From: Hypomyces perniciosus
Lineage: Eukaryota > Ascomycota > Sordariomycetes > Hypocreales > Hypocreaceae
Length of the DNA stretch: 64,000 nt
Direction: 5' to 3'
Assembly (NCBI GenBank): GCA_008477525.1
Contig: SPDT01000007.1
Coordinates: forward strand, 1,116,001-1,180,000
Positions 1 through 10,879 of this stretch are shown piece by piece. The notes beneath the pieces are model-generated. The model was given only the letters and a program-made list of their open reading frames with translations, was not told the DNA's origin and made no database searches. Every line of letters starts with the position of its first letter. Positions within the stretch are counted from its first letter, which is position 1. The position numbers were made by a program, and so were the translations under genes.

Positions 1-192
1 GTCCAAGTTACGAAGCGCTTCGTCTGCCCCCTCCTCCAGGTGCCATGCTTTGGCTGCCCAGGATTTGTGTTTGGCCCGTTGGATTGGCCCGCTCCAACCT
101 TACATACTTAGCCGGGAGCCGGGATTGGTAGTATTGCCGTTGGCCCATCAAGTCAAAAACGAAATGCGTGTGCGATACAGAGTACGAAATAC

Positions 193-260
193 CTAGTAGT
201 AGGAGTAGGAGTAGTAGGAGTAGTAGGAGTAGTAGGAGTAGTAGGAGTAGTAGTAGTAGT
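193..260. repeat. Microsatellite, TAG/GAG trinucleotide array
   Basis: The stretch is built from TAG and GAG triplets, mostly in the 9-base unit AGTAGGAGT repeated several times. On the complementary strand it reads as a leucine run in a meaningless open frame. It is a simple-sequence repeat in intergenic DNA. Confidence 0.85.
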
Positions 261-3200
261 AAGCTGGTCCTCATTCCCAAGTGGCTGGGACCGAGAGCGA
301 TTCGCCCACAGCCTATCTGCTCCATATCGATCGCTGGGAAACCCGCCCAGTTGACGAGAAAGAGGGGGGGAGGGCCGCCGGTGAAGCTAAACTTGGGCAC
401 TAGCGGCAATGCTGGGCGACTTCACGAGGAAGCGAATTGAAATCGAGAGTGTGCTCGGTGCATTATCCAGAATTATCCATCCTAATTGCAGGACCCAGGA
501 GAGGAGGGACGGGCGAAAGACCACCAGCGGCCGGCGACGGCGACGGCGTCGGGGGAGGCGGGGGGTTCAGAACGGCGGCGTCAGTCCGTTCTCCCACGAG
601 CGTCGGTGAAGACCGCGAAACCACGACCGAAGCTGCATCTGCATACCTAGCAGTAGTGCTAGCCATTATCCATCTGGACGTGGACCAGGGAGGGCCCAGT
701 GGGCACAGACCTACAGAGACTAATCTCCAGATTTGCAGTAGCAGTGCTGGTTAGCAGCAGTTGTCGACCAGTGAGTGGCTTTGTGGATCGAACTTCGAAA
801 GTCGGACAGGAGACGCTCGAACAGGAACCCCTGTCCTGCGAGGCTTGACGATACCTCACCTCCCTATGCACTCCGTACACATCTGTGCATGCTTCCGCGA
901 AAACACGCACGCTGTGTGTGTGTGTGTATGTGTGCTGCATCGCAGTCGTAGGATCGAAGCACATACTACGGAGTAGGGTTCCAGGCTCGATGGGGAGCGA
1001 GCAGTTGTAAACGTTTACGGTGAAACCAGGCTGGCTGATTGGACGAAAGTCAGGAGAGGGGGCACAAGGCAACCAGGCAAAGGCAGACGCCTGACCCTCA
1101 GGCCCTCCAAGCAGTGAGGAGAAGGGGGGGCTTGCAAAGCCGCATGCAGTGATGAGCTGGCAGTGCCGCCGCTTGATATTAAGCAAACACACGGGGCGAA
1201 CGGTTCGTCAAGGTAACCCAGGCGTAATGCAGCAGCAGTGGTACAGAGTACTCTGTGGTACTCTCTCTCTGCTAGGAGGGTGTCGTGTGTCCTGGGCGTC
1301 GCGCGGGGTACGGAGCAGTACATGCTTTGTACATGATGGCGAGATACAGGTAACAGGTAATCCATTGCTGCCAGGACGAAGCTTTTTTGCCTCAACACGC
1401 ACACAATTGAGCATATCTCAACCTCGTAATACCGAGAGAAGGCTCGTTTCCTCAACGCTTTTGTCTACGAGTGCACACCTATAGGGTTCCACTAGTCACC
1501 GCGCTGACGTTACGCCAGTCCTCGCCCGCAACAAAGGCCCAAAGAAAAGAAAGAAAGAAAAGAGGTCTCGCTGTCCCATGTCCCTCATCACAGGCTTCGT
1601 CGTGTGTCATCCACATCCACGACGAATGACTGCTACCGAATCGGAAGCTGGCATTGGTCCCAGCGGCCTGGTGCGGCGGCCATGGTGAGATGGGGGCCAG
1701 ATCACACAAGCTTGAAATCTCAACGAAAGCTTGTCTCCGGGGGATCAACGGAGCTGAAGCAAGGCGTATCGCCCATATATGTCTCATGTTGCCGCCGCCG
1801 GCGCATACGAGTGTATAGTTCGAACCAAAAAAAAAAAAAAAAACCATTGTTCGACTCACTCCAGCTCTTTTTTTCACGTCCGCACGATAGGACTAGTAAC
1901 TCCTAGTGAGAGTTCAACCCAGCTGAAGTGAATCGCCCAGAAATCGGTTCATGACTAGATAGATACTTCGTACTCGTTTCGTCGAATTTGCCTTTTTCGG
2001 AGCCAGGGTCGTTGGTTGGTTGGCTCGTTTTGTGCGTGCCGATGAGGAGGTGGTGGGGGGAGGCCAGACAGAACCAGCCAGATATATTGCTCGTAGACAC
2101 TACGGAGTATGTATGATGCATGTGCGTTTGTGTGTGTGATGATGGTGTGTAACTACTGCCACCAAATCCCTGGCTTGTTAGAGAAATGGCAGCTTGTACA
2201 ACCCTTGTACGAGTGTGTACCGACTGTCATGGTGATAAAATCTCGCCTACGTCAAAACGTCATGCCAAAAGAGTCAAAACGGCGTGGCGTCTAGCCCTCG
2301 GAGAGGACACGCTCCCTTGAATAAGTTAATTAATTAATCAATTTTCTGGAATGGCCATGCGTGCTGCAGCCTTGTGCGAATTGTACATAAATTCTCGCAT
2401 ACTAACTGCTTCGTACTTCGTACTCCCGACAGTACCGTAGGTCACGTATTATCGTGTCATTTCGTCTCATCTCATATTACCATCTCTCCAAGTCTTCTCG
2501 CCATGCCGGCCGATATCATGACCGTTCCACATATACTACTCCACAGCCCCAGGCATGTAGTCATGTATGTATGTACATACGAAGCACAGCAAAGAAAATC
2601 TTACTACTATGTACATAGCTGCAAATATTGCTCAATCTGCTCCCATATAGTTAGGTAGCACCCATAATTCTCACCTGATATGGCCCGCGGTAAAAGGTCC
2701 CTGCAAAGCCGAGCCATACTAACCAACACACCACACAAACAAAGAGAACAAAGAAAAAGCCCGCTCGTGGCAGAGAAGATCCATTGTGGTCCGCAGCCCA
2801 CACACCATGCAGTTGCCCACTTCCCACTCCCGCTTCCCTCCGAGCCCGGTCCCTCGGTGGCGGAAGAACAAGAATAAGAGGTAGTAGTAGATAGTTGAGA
2901 GTACGTAATACTGAATACGCGGTTCTGGCTTCCGGCGCTTACACATATATATGTGCCTATTGCATGTGTAATAATAAGCTTCAGTTAAAAACAGCAACTC
3001 GTCTTAATCTTGGCCGCACCCAACGCATCCGGATGCCCCGGTGCCGTGTCTTGGGCAATGCTTCACCGGCTAAGAAAGGAAATGATGGACCGCATATCCA
3101 CCTTCTCCTTCTCTCGCGCTGGATGTCAGAAAAGCTGTCATTCCGCTTCTTTGCCTGTGTAAATGTCTTAGTATCACTCGTCAAAGCATGTACAAGGGAT

Positions 3201-3751
3201 ATATGCACAGGGCGGCCGCATCTCATGCGGCCATGGCAACGATAACGGAGGGGGTGTGTGACTTGTGCTCCGGCCATAGAGGGAAGGAAAAAAAACCTCT
3301 CCTCCGACATGAACAAAAAAAGACTTATCCACGTCGTGTGTGGCTATGTTTAAAGGTACAGCAATATTGCAAACTAGTCGTTTAGGTCTTGGCCAATCCA
3401 TCGTCCAACAACCGTATTCCATCTCCTCATCTAAATGATTTAAGCTTTGTACAGTGACGTGAGTATGACTCGGGACAGATGGCTCCCTTGCGAATCCGTG
3501 TCGAAAGAATGCCATTCCATGTCTGTGGTTGCAGAGATATTGAGACATGCGTCAGCACGTTGGTTGGGGCATGTACGAAGTACTTACGTAGCCAAAAATA
3601 TCGGCCGGTTGCTGATGGGATCAAGGATCAACGACCCATGCTTGGCCCTGCGATGATGTGCAGGCCCTGCAAATGCGGTGTGGCGCAAGGTAACCCTCCC
3701 CTCCTCCATCTCAGACATGCTTCTCCAGACAGACAAAAAGAGGTGTGCTGA

Positions 3752-3787
3752 CCCATCTCATCTCCATCTCCATCTCCATCTTCATCC
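3752..3787. repeat. Microsatellite, CCATCT hexamer array
   Basis: Repeats of CATCTC/CATCTT are visible in tandem, followed by a short run of CATACATA words. It lies in gene-free DNA and has no coding role that I can support. Confidence 0.8.
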
Positions 3788-4505
3788 ATGTACATACATA
3801 TACATACATACACGCACCTCGTGGGATACATGACAGCAACTGGACAGCACGTATCCACTGTCCAGACAAGAACAGTCTGGCCAGATAGAGTGGGGATGGG
3901 CGAAATGCAGGCCATCCAAACTGGAGATCCCCATCATCCCCGCGGGCAGTGTCCGTCAGCTCGAGCAATAGGGCCGTACCACAACATCAACACACACAAG
4001 GACTGGTCCTTTTGGTCTACATGTGAAACGAACACAGTTCCTTCCATTAGAAAGTAGACTAGTGGCATCTCTAGATGGCTTGGCCTAGACGATCGAGCTG
4101 CTGGCCCTTTTGCTTTCTCTTGTCTTCTACCGTACCCTGCTGAGTTGTCAATACGGAATAGATGGGATAAGTGGCGGTTTGGTCACTGCCTGGACATGCA
4201 TGCTCGCCAGCCCGCTTTCAACAACGCCCTATTGCTATGCCGTCCTAGGAACATCGGACACTATCACCCGTCTCCAGACGTATCCACTCACCAGTTTGAC
4301 TTGTCTCACTCTTAATCGATCCCAATGACTCAATGCCGGTCATTGTTGGGCTTGTCCTCGATATACACGTGATATCGTATGTGTCGTAAGCCTTCTCAGA
4401 TCATTCATCCGTGTCAGATAGACCAGTAAATAGCACCATTTGATTTCTTTTCTAGGTACTCTCCTAGGCATAATATCCATGGTAGTCGGCTCCACAGTTG
4501 CCACG

Positions 4506-6192
4506 CTAAAAGCCCAGTTTCGACGTGAAATGTTTCTGAATCTCCTCCACCCTGTGCTGGGGAATCACGTAGACGGGATGAGTTGTTGCAACTCGGTCCT
4601 CCTCGTCAAATACTTGCTCTCCCTTCGTAAAAGGAGAGGCCTCCCAGCAGTCGCCTTCCAAAAGGGCTCCACCAGTCCGAGCAGCAGTCAAATTCCACTG
4701 GTGCTGCGCGGAACTCAGGCCGGAGAGGACGTAGCAGGTGTGGTACGCATCCGAGTATCTATTCATTCGTGAGTTGAGGCCTTGGCCCAAGCAACATGAC
4801 GACATAGGCACTTACTTGCTCGGTTTATCCCTCAGCCCGCCCCGCCTCGACGAATCTTGACAGCAGCAGAGTATGTATCTAATCAACCCATTTCGGCTGA
4901 AGAGACTATTGTCTGTGTCTGGGTTTTCGAGCGGACGGCCCGCAGGGCTAGTCGTCGACCCCTCCGGCCCGCTCAAGCTGGCCTCGATCAGGGGCCAACA
5001 TCCCCCGACCCAGTGGCTGTAGCAACCGTCAACAAGTTTGTTTGTGCGGCCAGAAAAGCCACCCTCGGGTGCATATTGGCGAGATGAGAGCCAAGAGATA
5101 AGTCGCGGAACGTCCAAATATCTGCCAGGGTCGGGAAGGGTCAGCATGCAACGCTTTCATGTCACAACCTCAATGGACGGCATCGTGGGGTCGAAAAACG
5201 TACTGTCTTATGCTTCGGTGTGGGGTATCAAGAATCGATAGACATCCCAGCGCGCAGAACGCGTATGCACCATGTGCCTCGACTCCAGGTTTTGCAGAGA
5301 CACCTCCCTCGTATGTCTGGCCTAATTGCGAGGGGGTGGCGATTAGATGACACAGTCAGATACATGATAACAGGAGGACCTACAATGGCGTACCCAATCT
5401 GCCAGGCCACTGAAGAGGCCAGTGTGGCCAGCAGTGCATGCAGGAGAGTCGGGTGACAAGTCAAGGGGCAAGTTAAGCAGCGAAATCACGACGGCCGCAC
5501 AGTAGGCCCCCCTGATAAGAAAGAAACGGTCAGTCATGGGTGGTATCACAGCATTGACGACTGGTATAGACATACCTCACGTCTTCCTCGCCCCCCAGCG
5601 CCATCTGAAACCCTCCATCTGCCTGCTTGAGAGAACACAGCCAGTTCCACATGCTCCTCCTATCGACGACATCGTACGCCTCTTCTCCACCCACCAGCGC
5701 CAGCGAGAGAACTGTGGCATATGTGGTGGCGAGATGCGAGGTCTGGCCGAAACCCCCTCCGAATCCACCTGTTGTGTTCTGCATGGGGCGTACTGTCTCA
5801 ATAAGCTGGGTGCGATAAATCTCGACATCCTCACCGAGAAGTGATAAGGCATTAAGGCACCAGTAGAAGATCCATGGCCTACTTGGATCTGCGGCTGTGA
5901 AGCCACCGGGCAGGTTACCCAGCTGTTTCCGCAGGAAATTCGCATGTCGCTCCCTATCTAGGTGAGGGATTCCATAGGTATTGCGTTGTTTATGCTCCTG
6001 GCCCGTTAGGAAAGGCAGACACTCGTCAACCGTTGCGTCCTGAATGCGGGATGAATCCGTATCCAGGGAATCACGGATCGCGGGACCCAACGTGAAAAAG
6101 CCGGGGATGGGAGCGGCAGTGCCCCCTTGTCGTGCTTCATGCACTGAGAGCGGGTCCATGGGGGATGGTTGTTGTTGAGTAGCTGCGGCCAT
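4506..6192 (-). CDS. RAM1: Protein farnesyltransferase beta subunit
   Basis: Catalytic beta subunit of the zinc enzyme that attaches farnesyl to CaaX proteins such as Ras and mating pheromone; it pairs with the RAM2 alpha subunit in the cytosol. Five exons on the minus strand join in frame: 6192-5576, 5511-5384, 5321-5204, 5121-4816, 4758-4506, giving 473 aa. Introns are 56-76 nt with GTATGT, GTAGGT, GTACGT and GTAAGT donors. The prenyltransferase alpha-alpha barrel repeats are clear (GGFGGG near residue 160, CQTYEGG, PEGGFSGR). The zinc ligands known in the rat enzyme are present: Asp319 and Cys321 in the VDGCYSHW segment, His396 in YSDAYHTC. I chose the ATG at 6192 (MAAATQQQ) over an in-frame ATG at 6255, whose extra 21 residues are basic and unlike the family. 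The CQTYEGG and DGCYSHW context favours the farnesyl over the geranylgeranyl type. Confidence 0.95.
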
Positions 6193-9100
6193 GTTTCTTA
6201 GATGATGCCTGAAGATGACTCGAGGGCGGGTTCGGTTATGTGCTCGAGATTTCATTGCGTGACTGACGGGCTTCCCATCTTTTTTAACAGGACAGTCAAC
6301 AATATGAGCCCTTCATCATCTCTCCTTGCCGGGACACTGAGTTACCACCAAGAAGACAATAGCAAACAAGTGCGCGTGCCAGTGGCCCAGACTCTCCAGA
6401 ACAATGGAAACTGGAGGTTGTGGTGGAGGCATTGTGTTCGGAGATAGATCGGATACCAATTTGTGCCCAAGTAGGTATGTATGTACATAGCGGACCTCGC
6501 TTGAATGGCAAGACACGATTCAGGCAAGGGTATAGGCATCTCGTCAAATATCAACATTATTTGTGCCGGATCTCACATGATGCATGCTGCTGACCGCCGA
6601 GTCATGTCGGACCGCTATAAGACGGCGATTCTGCCCCATCCGCGGGAGCACAAAAGTCGCTGCTGCGTCTTCGTCGTTGGAATAATGAGAGATGTACGAG
6701 TTACAGAATACTGATACACGGCAAATTCATCATTTCGGCACGACAAATGCTTCCAGATCAGGACGGCGAATACAGTACAAACACCGGGTTCGATGCGTCT
6801 CACGAACTCCCTCCGGCCCTCGATTCGAATTGGAGTCTATATGTTGCGAGAGAAACATGACTAGGCCAGTCATCTTCGTTGAGGCCTTTGTTCGTGGATA
6901 ATTTTGATCTTGTATAGGATCCCCGAATCCACTTCTGGTTTGCCCTTTGATGCTGCCGTCGCTTCATTTACGCCTTATTCGACCAGGCCCTCCTTATATG
7001 TCTGCATGGCGGTTTCGTCCCGAGTTATTCCAGGGTCCGGATTCTTTCGATACGGTCCTTATGACTCTTATCCTACGATAAAGTGTCCCTCGAAAACTCT
7101 GATCAACGGTATTATTCATACAATATAGAGCCACCTTGCCATCCTACCATTACCTTCTAGGCCTGGGCGATAATAATGCACGCAAGCACGTCAGGTTTCG
7201 CCACAATAAGGCCATGGAAGATGTGAGCTATCACATCAACCACGAAATGATTGGGCTACTATGTTGCTTGTCAGGGGCGGAGCGGACATCGATATGAACT
7301 GTGGTGGATATGTCCATCCTAGAGGTTCCTGCTGTCGCTGCAGGAGTCCATGAAGTGGCATGGCTATCACGCCTTCGCAGAGTCCGCTCTTGGTTGCATC
7401 TCAGGACAGATGCGAGTGTATCATCAACCCAGCAGCGGTGAGGATGCAGCAGGAAGCATACCGGGGTCTCCTCATGGTATGGATAGCCTCCGTCGCATGA
7501 ATTCGAAGTGAATTCTGCATCGTTGAGTCTTCGTCGCTGTGTATCTTATGCTCCGGATGGACTAATTCTAGTCTGTACATAGAGCTCAGTCATGGCAAGG
7601 CCTGCAAGGTAACGGGTCTGCTTGACCCAGTGAGATACTAATGGCTTGGCTGAGGTGGGCATCTTGTTTGAACATGCCAACGTGCCTATACAGGATCCAA
7701 GAAAGGGTCAGACATGATACTAGAAAAGATGAAGTCACTTAAGGATAGAACAACCAGGACGTCAGCTTTACAGGCAAACCGGACCCTTTTAATAACATAT
7801 TATAAATAACCTATACCAAAGACGCTATCACAAATCCCACAAATATCAAGCATTCATAATTAGGAAAAGAATTTTCCCGTTGGTCTCGAGATGCAGGGTA
7901 AGCATGGGGCTCAAAGCCACTTTACGCGTTTAGCGGTTATCGCCAACTAACGCGTTCTAAGATAAGATCGTTTGGGCTCTACAGATTTTTACGTGGGGGC
8001 CTTGGGTCCTACTCGTACTGCATTTCTTGGACTTGCGATACGTCGCATTTGCTGTTTCATTGTTGGGTGTTCATGCTGTCTTGAACATCCGGCATCCATC
8101 TACTGGACGCTTGGGATCAACGTTCCCATCGCATTCCCAGTGATCCAACCAAAACGGCCTTTTCTCGTCTTGGGCAATCCTAGTGGTCGAATTTTTCTCT
8201 TAGCCGAGGCTGCCAAGGATCGAGCTGGCCAGCACGCAAGAGGCGGGGTTGGGCCGGGATATGGTCCCTTCACCATTAGTATTATGTTGGTGGGCACGGG
8301 AAGGCCGTTTGGCACTGTGTCTGAGCCAGCCCGGCACTTATGTCTCAGCGTTGAGGTTGGCGCGTGGTCGTGGCATCTGCGGTGGCTGGAAAGGTCAAAA
8401 AAAAGGAGCGTCATGGGACTTGACGAGGTCCAGCACAGTACGAGGCCATCCGCAACACGGAGCAACGACGCCAATACGGGCAAAGCTAAGAACTTGACGC
8501 TCTGCAGCTAAATAGGCAGGTCGATGGATCATCCTGCGAAGCGTTGGGTAGCATTGCGGTTTTTGCGTTGAAGTCGAGCATGAAAATCAGGTCAGAAGAG
8601 CATGAGGCCCTTCCAAAGTGAATGTGAATACGAGGATGATAACAAACTGCCCGTCATACGGGCCTCTTCCGAGCACTCCGTACGGATTACATTTGCTCAA
8701 CTGTTGCACTCGGCTGCTGGCAGATCTCATCAGCCTCACAATTAGGCTTAGTAAGGTGGCGGGGCTGTTGGTATCGTGATCCAGCCTGGCCGTGGGAGAA
8801 ATGCAAGGGGGTATATCACATGGATCCGTGCTTCGAACTCCGTATCACGATAATCTGAACTGATTGGGGATCTACGGAATATTAGTACATGCTACTAGTA
8901 GATCAGCTCGATGCAACTGTCGCCCCGAACCAGATATTGCAGGCCACGAGCACAACGGAATGATGGCATCCGGCGGCACATGCTTGGATACTACGATCAA
9001 ACAGGTCAAAGTGTAGGTGAAGCAGAGGCTCAACCTAGTCTCGTTCTGGGTGCACATCATCCCAAGCTGCAAGCCTCATCATCGAGGTCGTCTGCACGTA

Positions 9101-10879
9101 TGTATGTATGTCTTGAGTGAGAATCCTCCGGCCGGACTAAGCCCGAAGTCCAGTTTGACGAGGCTGGAAACGGTCGATATTAATATATATAGATAGATAT
9201 GAATTTATTGAAGTCATGCCATCTGTACAGTGCGCAGGAAAAATGGCTTGGGATGATCATGACCTGAGCCACTGACTGCTGACGGATACACGTTGCACGT
9301 TAATATACAGCGGACCCGTGGCCGTCGTCGGCAATAAGGATAAAAAGAGCCTTAGGTTGCTCGTTGGCGGCACGCCACAAATGACAGCGCATCGCTCGTT
9401 TGCCGCTTCGACATCAAGGCGCTGCATCGCGCGGCGGCAACGGACGAGTTATAGCTTGGCATGTGTACGGACATGTCGGCCGGAGGTGCTGCTAAAAGGC
9501 AAAAGGCACGAGGAGGATGCCCATCTTCTAAATTCAGGACTCTGCCCCGGATTGCGCTGCCTGGGCTGGTCCACAGAACGCCCATGGGCTCGATACCATG
9601 GTGGAGAGGCCTTGGGCAAGCAGCAGCAAAGATGCCATGTCTGGCTGGACGTATCCACTCTTCTTTAGGGTCCGATAGTTTTAGGTAGGAGTCTGATAGA
9701 CAGTGGGGGGTTTTTTGAAATCGTGCGACATGGACTTGGAGTTGTCGTATCGATGGGGTACGTATATATAGAATGAGGCGTTTATGTATTGGCAACGTCC
9801 AAGTACGTGGCAGTCCAGATTTGGAAGAAGCAAAATGGTGAGGAGAACTGAGAACTTGGAAGGCTGGAAGACAACAACGGTTGCGGGTAAAGAGACGGGA
9901 GTCTCCAGTTCGCTGAACAGAGGTCGGAACTGCGATTCTTGGAGACTCGGGGACCTGATTGATCGATGGGCTGAGAAATATCGTGCTTCCCCTATGTGCG
10001 ATTACCAGGGCATGCAGGAGTTCCTGCAAGCTCCTTGCTTGTCGACTCGACTTAGCGATGCGTTGTCTTTTCTCGATCTACCTGTTCTGCTGGCGATCCT
10101 ATGTACATATAGTGTTTGTGTGGTTTTTAAAAGGGCCAAGCCAGAAAAAGCGAGGCGCCGGCCCCCGCCCGCCACAGACGACTCGGAGAGCCGGTGGTGG
10201 CTGACACACTGTGCTGGCGGCCGGCGACATAGAGTCCCTCCGATTGGGCGGCTGGAGGACGGTTTTTTTTGCGCCGTGTGCCCTACAGGTTAGAACACAT
10301 AGCGCCCCTTGTGGCTTTCATGTGGCCCGCGCTGGATCGCCGGCCGGCCGCTCCACAGACGTGCATCTGCGGCTTTCCATTGGCCGCACGTCCCGGTCCG
10401 GGGCTGGGCGACTGAAGCTCACCGCCTCTTCTGCCCCCTCACTGCGATACCCCCAAATCGTGCCAACCCGCCCACCGCCGTCACAGGTCGTCCATCCCGC
10501 CCATCGCATTGCCTCCCTATCCACTGACTGCTGAACTGTCCGTCTGGTTGCAGCAGCACAGCAGCAGCAGCAGAGTGCAGAGTGCAGAGCGCAGCGTGCT
10601 GGCCCTCTAGAGACAAGAGACACTGAAGCAGAACCCGCTAGCAGTGAGTGGCAGCGCATCATAGAGGGCGCCTCCAGCTGGCCAGCAGCAACCGTTCTTC
10701 TCTCTTCAGGTTCTCCTCCTCCCAACTCCTCTTCCTCCTCCCCCCCCGCTGGACCTCCAACGCACGGAGAGCCCTCCCCAGCGAACTTCACGAAAGAGCG
10801 GTGTCATCCGCTCGTCTCATACAATACACCCATTGCTCGCATTCAGCACTCCGCTTGATTATCCTTTCTCTCCCCCAGA
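6193..10879. other. 4.7-kb gene-free stretch, upstream region of the Zn2Cys6 gene
   Basis: No coding gene is supported. Long open frames at 7972-8511 and 9352-10029 are overlapped by equally long antisense frames and show no domain. The stretch includes an AT-rich patch (7690-7870), an imperfect palindrome with two ACGCGT boxes (7924-7955), a TATATATA-like word near 9761-9771 and, close to the next gene, CAG triplets (10550-10575) and C/T-rich DNA (10690-10880) typical of a fungal promoter and 5' leader. Confidence 0.6.
7924..7955. promoter_or_regulatory. Imperfect palindrome bounded by two ACGCGT boxes
   Basis: ACGCGT occurs at 7924-7929 and again at 7950-7955. The sequence between them (TTAGCG then CGCCAACTA) is roughly inverted, so the whole can fold into an imperfect hairpin. 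ACGCGT is the core of the MCB box bound by MBF in yeasts. No gene start lies nearby, so its function is unknown. Confidence 0.25.

Larger units (their letters stand above)
1..4505. other. Gene-free stretch with simple repeats
   Basis: No open frame here has a recognisable domain or a plausible exon chain on either strand. The stretch holds several microsatellites (listed separately), a 17-base A run at 1827-1843, a TTAA-rich patch near 2327-2342, and intergenic words such as TACTTCGTAC (near 2410) and CTACGGAGTA (near 966). A short non-coding RNA or a highly spliced gene cannot be excluded by eye. Confidence 0.6.

Noticed and set aside
8..409. Poly-leucine minus-strand frame
   Set aside because: It is the translation of the TAG/GAG microsatellite.
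6780..6800. GGTTCGATGCG, resembling a tRNA T-arm / B box
   Set aside because: No acceptor stem, anticodon arm or A box could be fitted around it.
7972..8511. 179-codon plus-strand open frame
   Set aside because: A 127-codon antisense frame covers most of it; neither has a recognisable motif. The GC-rich composition explains open frames by chance.
9352..10029. 225-codon minus-strand open frame
   Set aside because: Overlaps long frames on the opposite strand, no domain, no coherent composition, and no splice-linked continuation.
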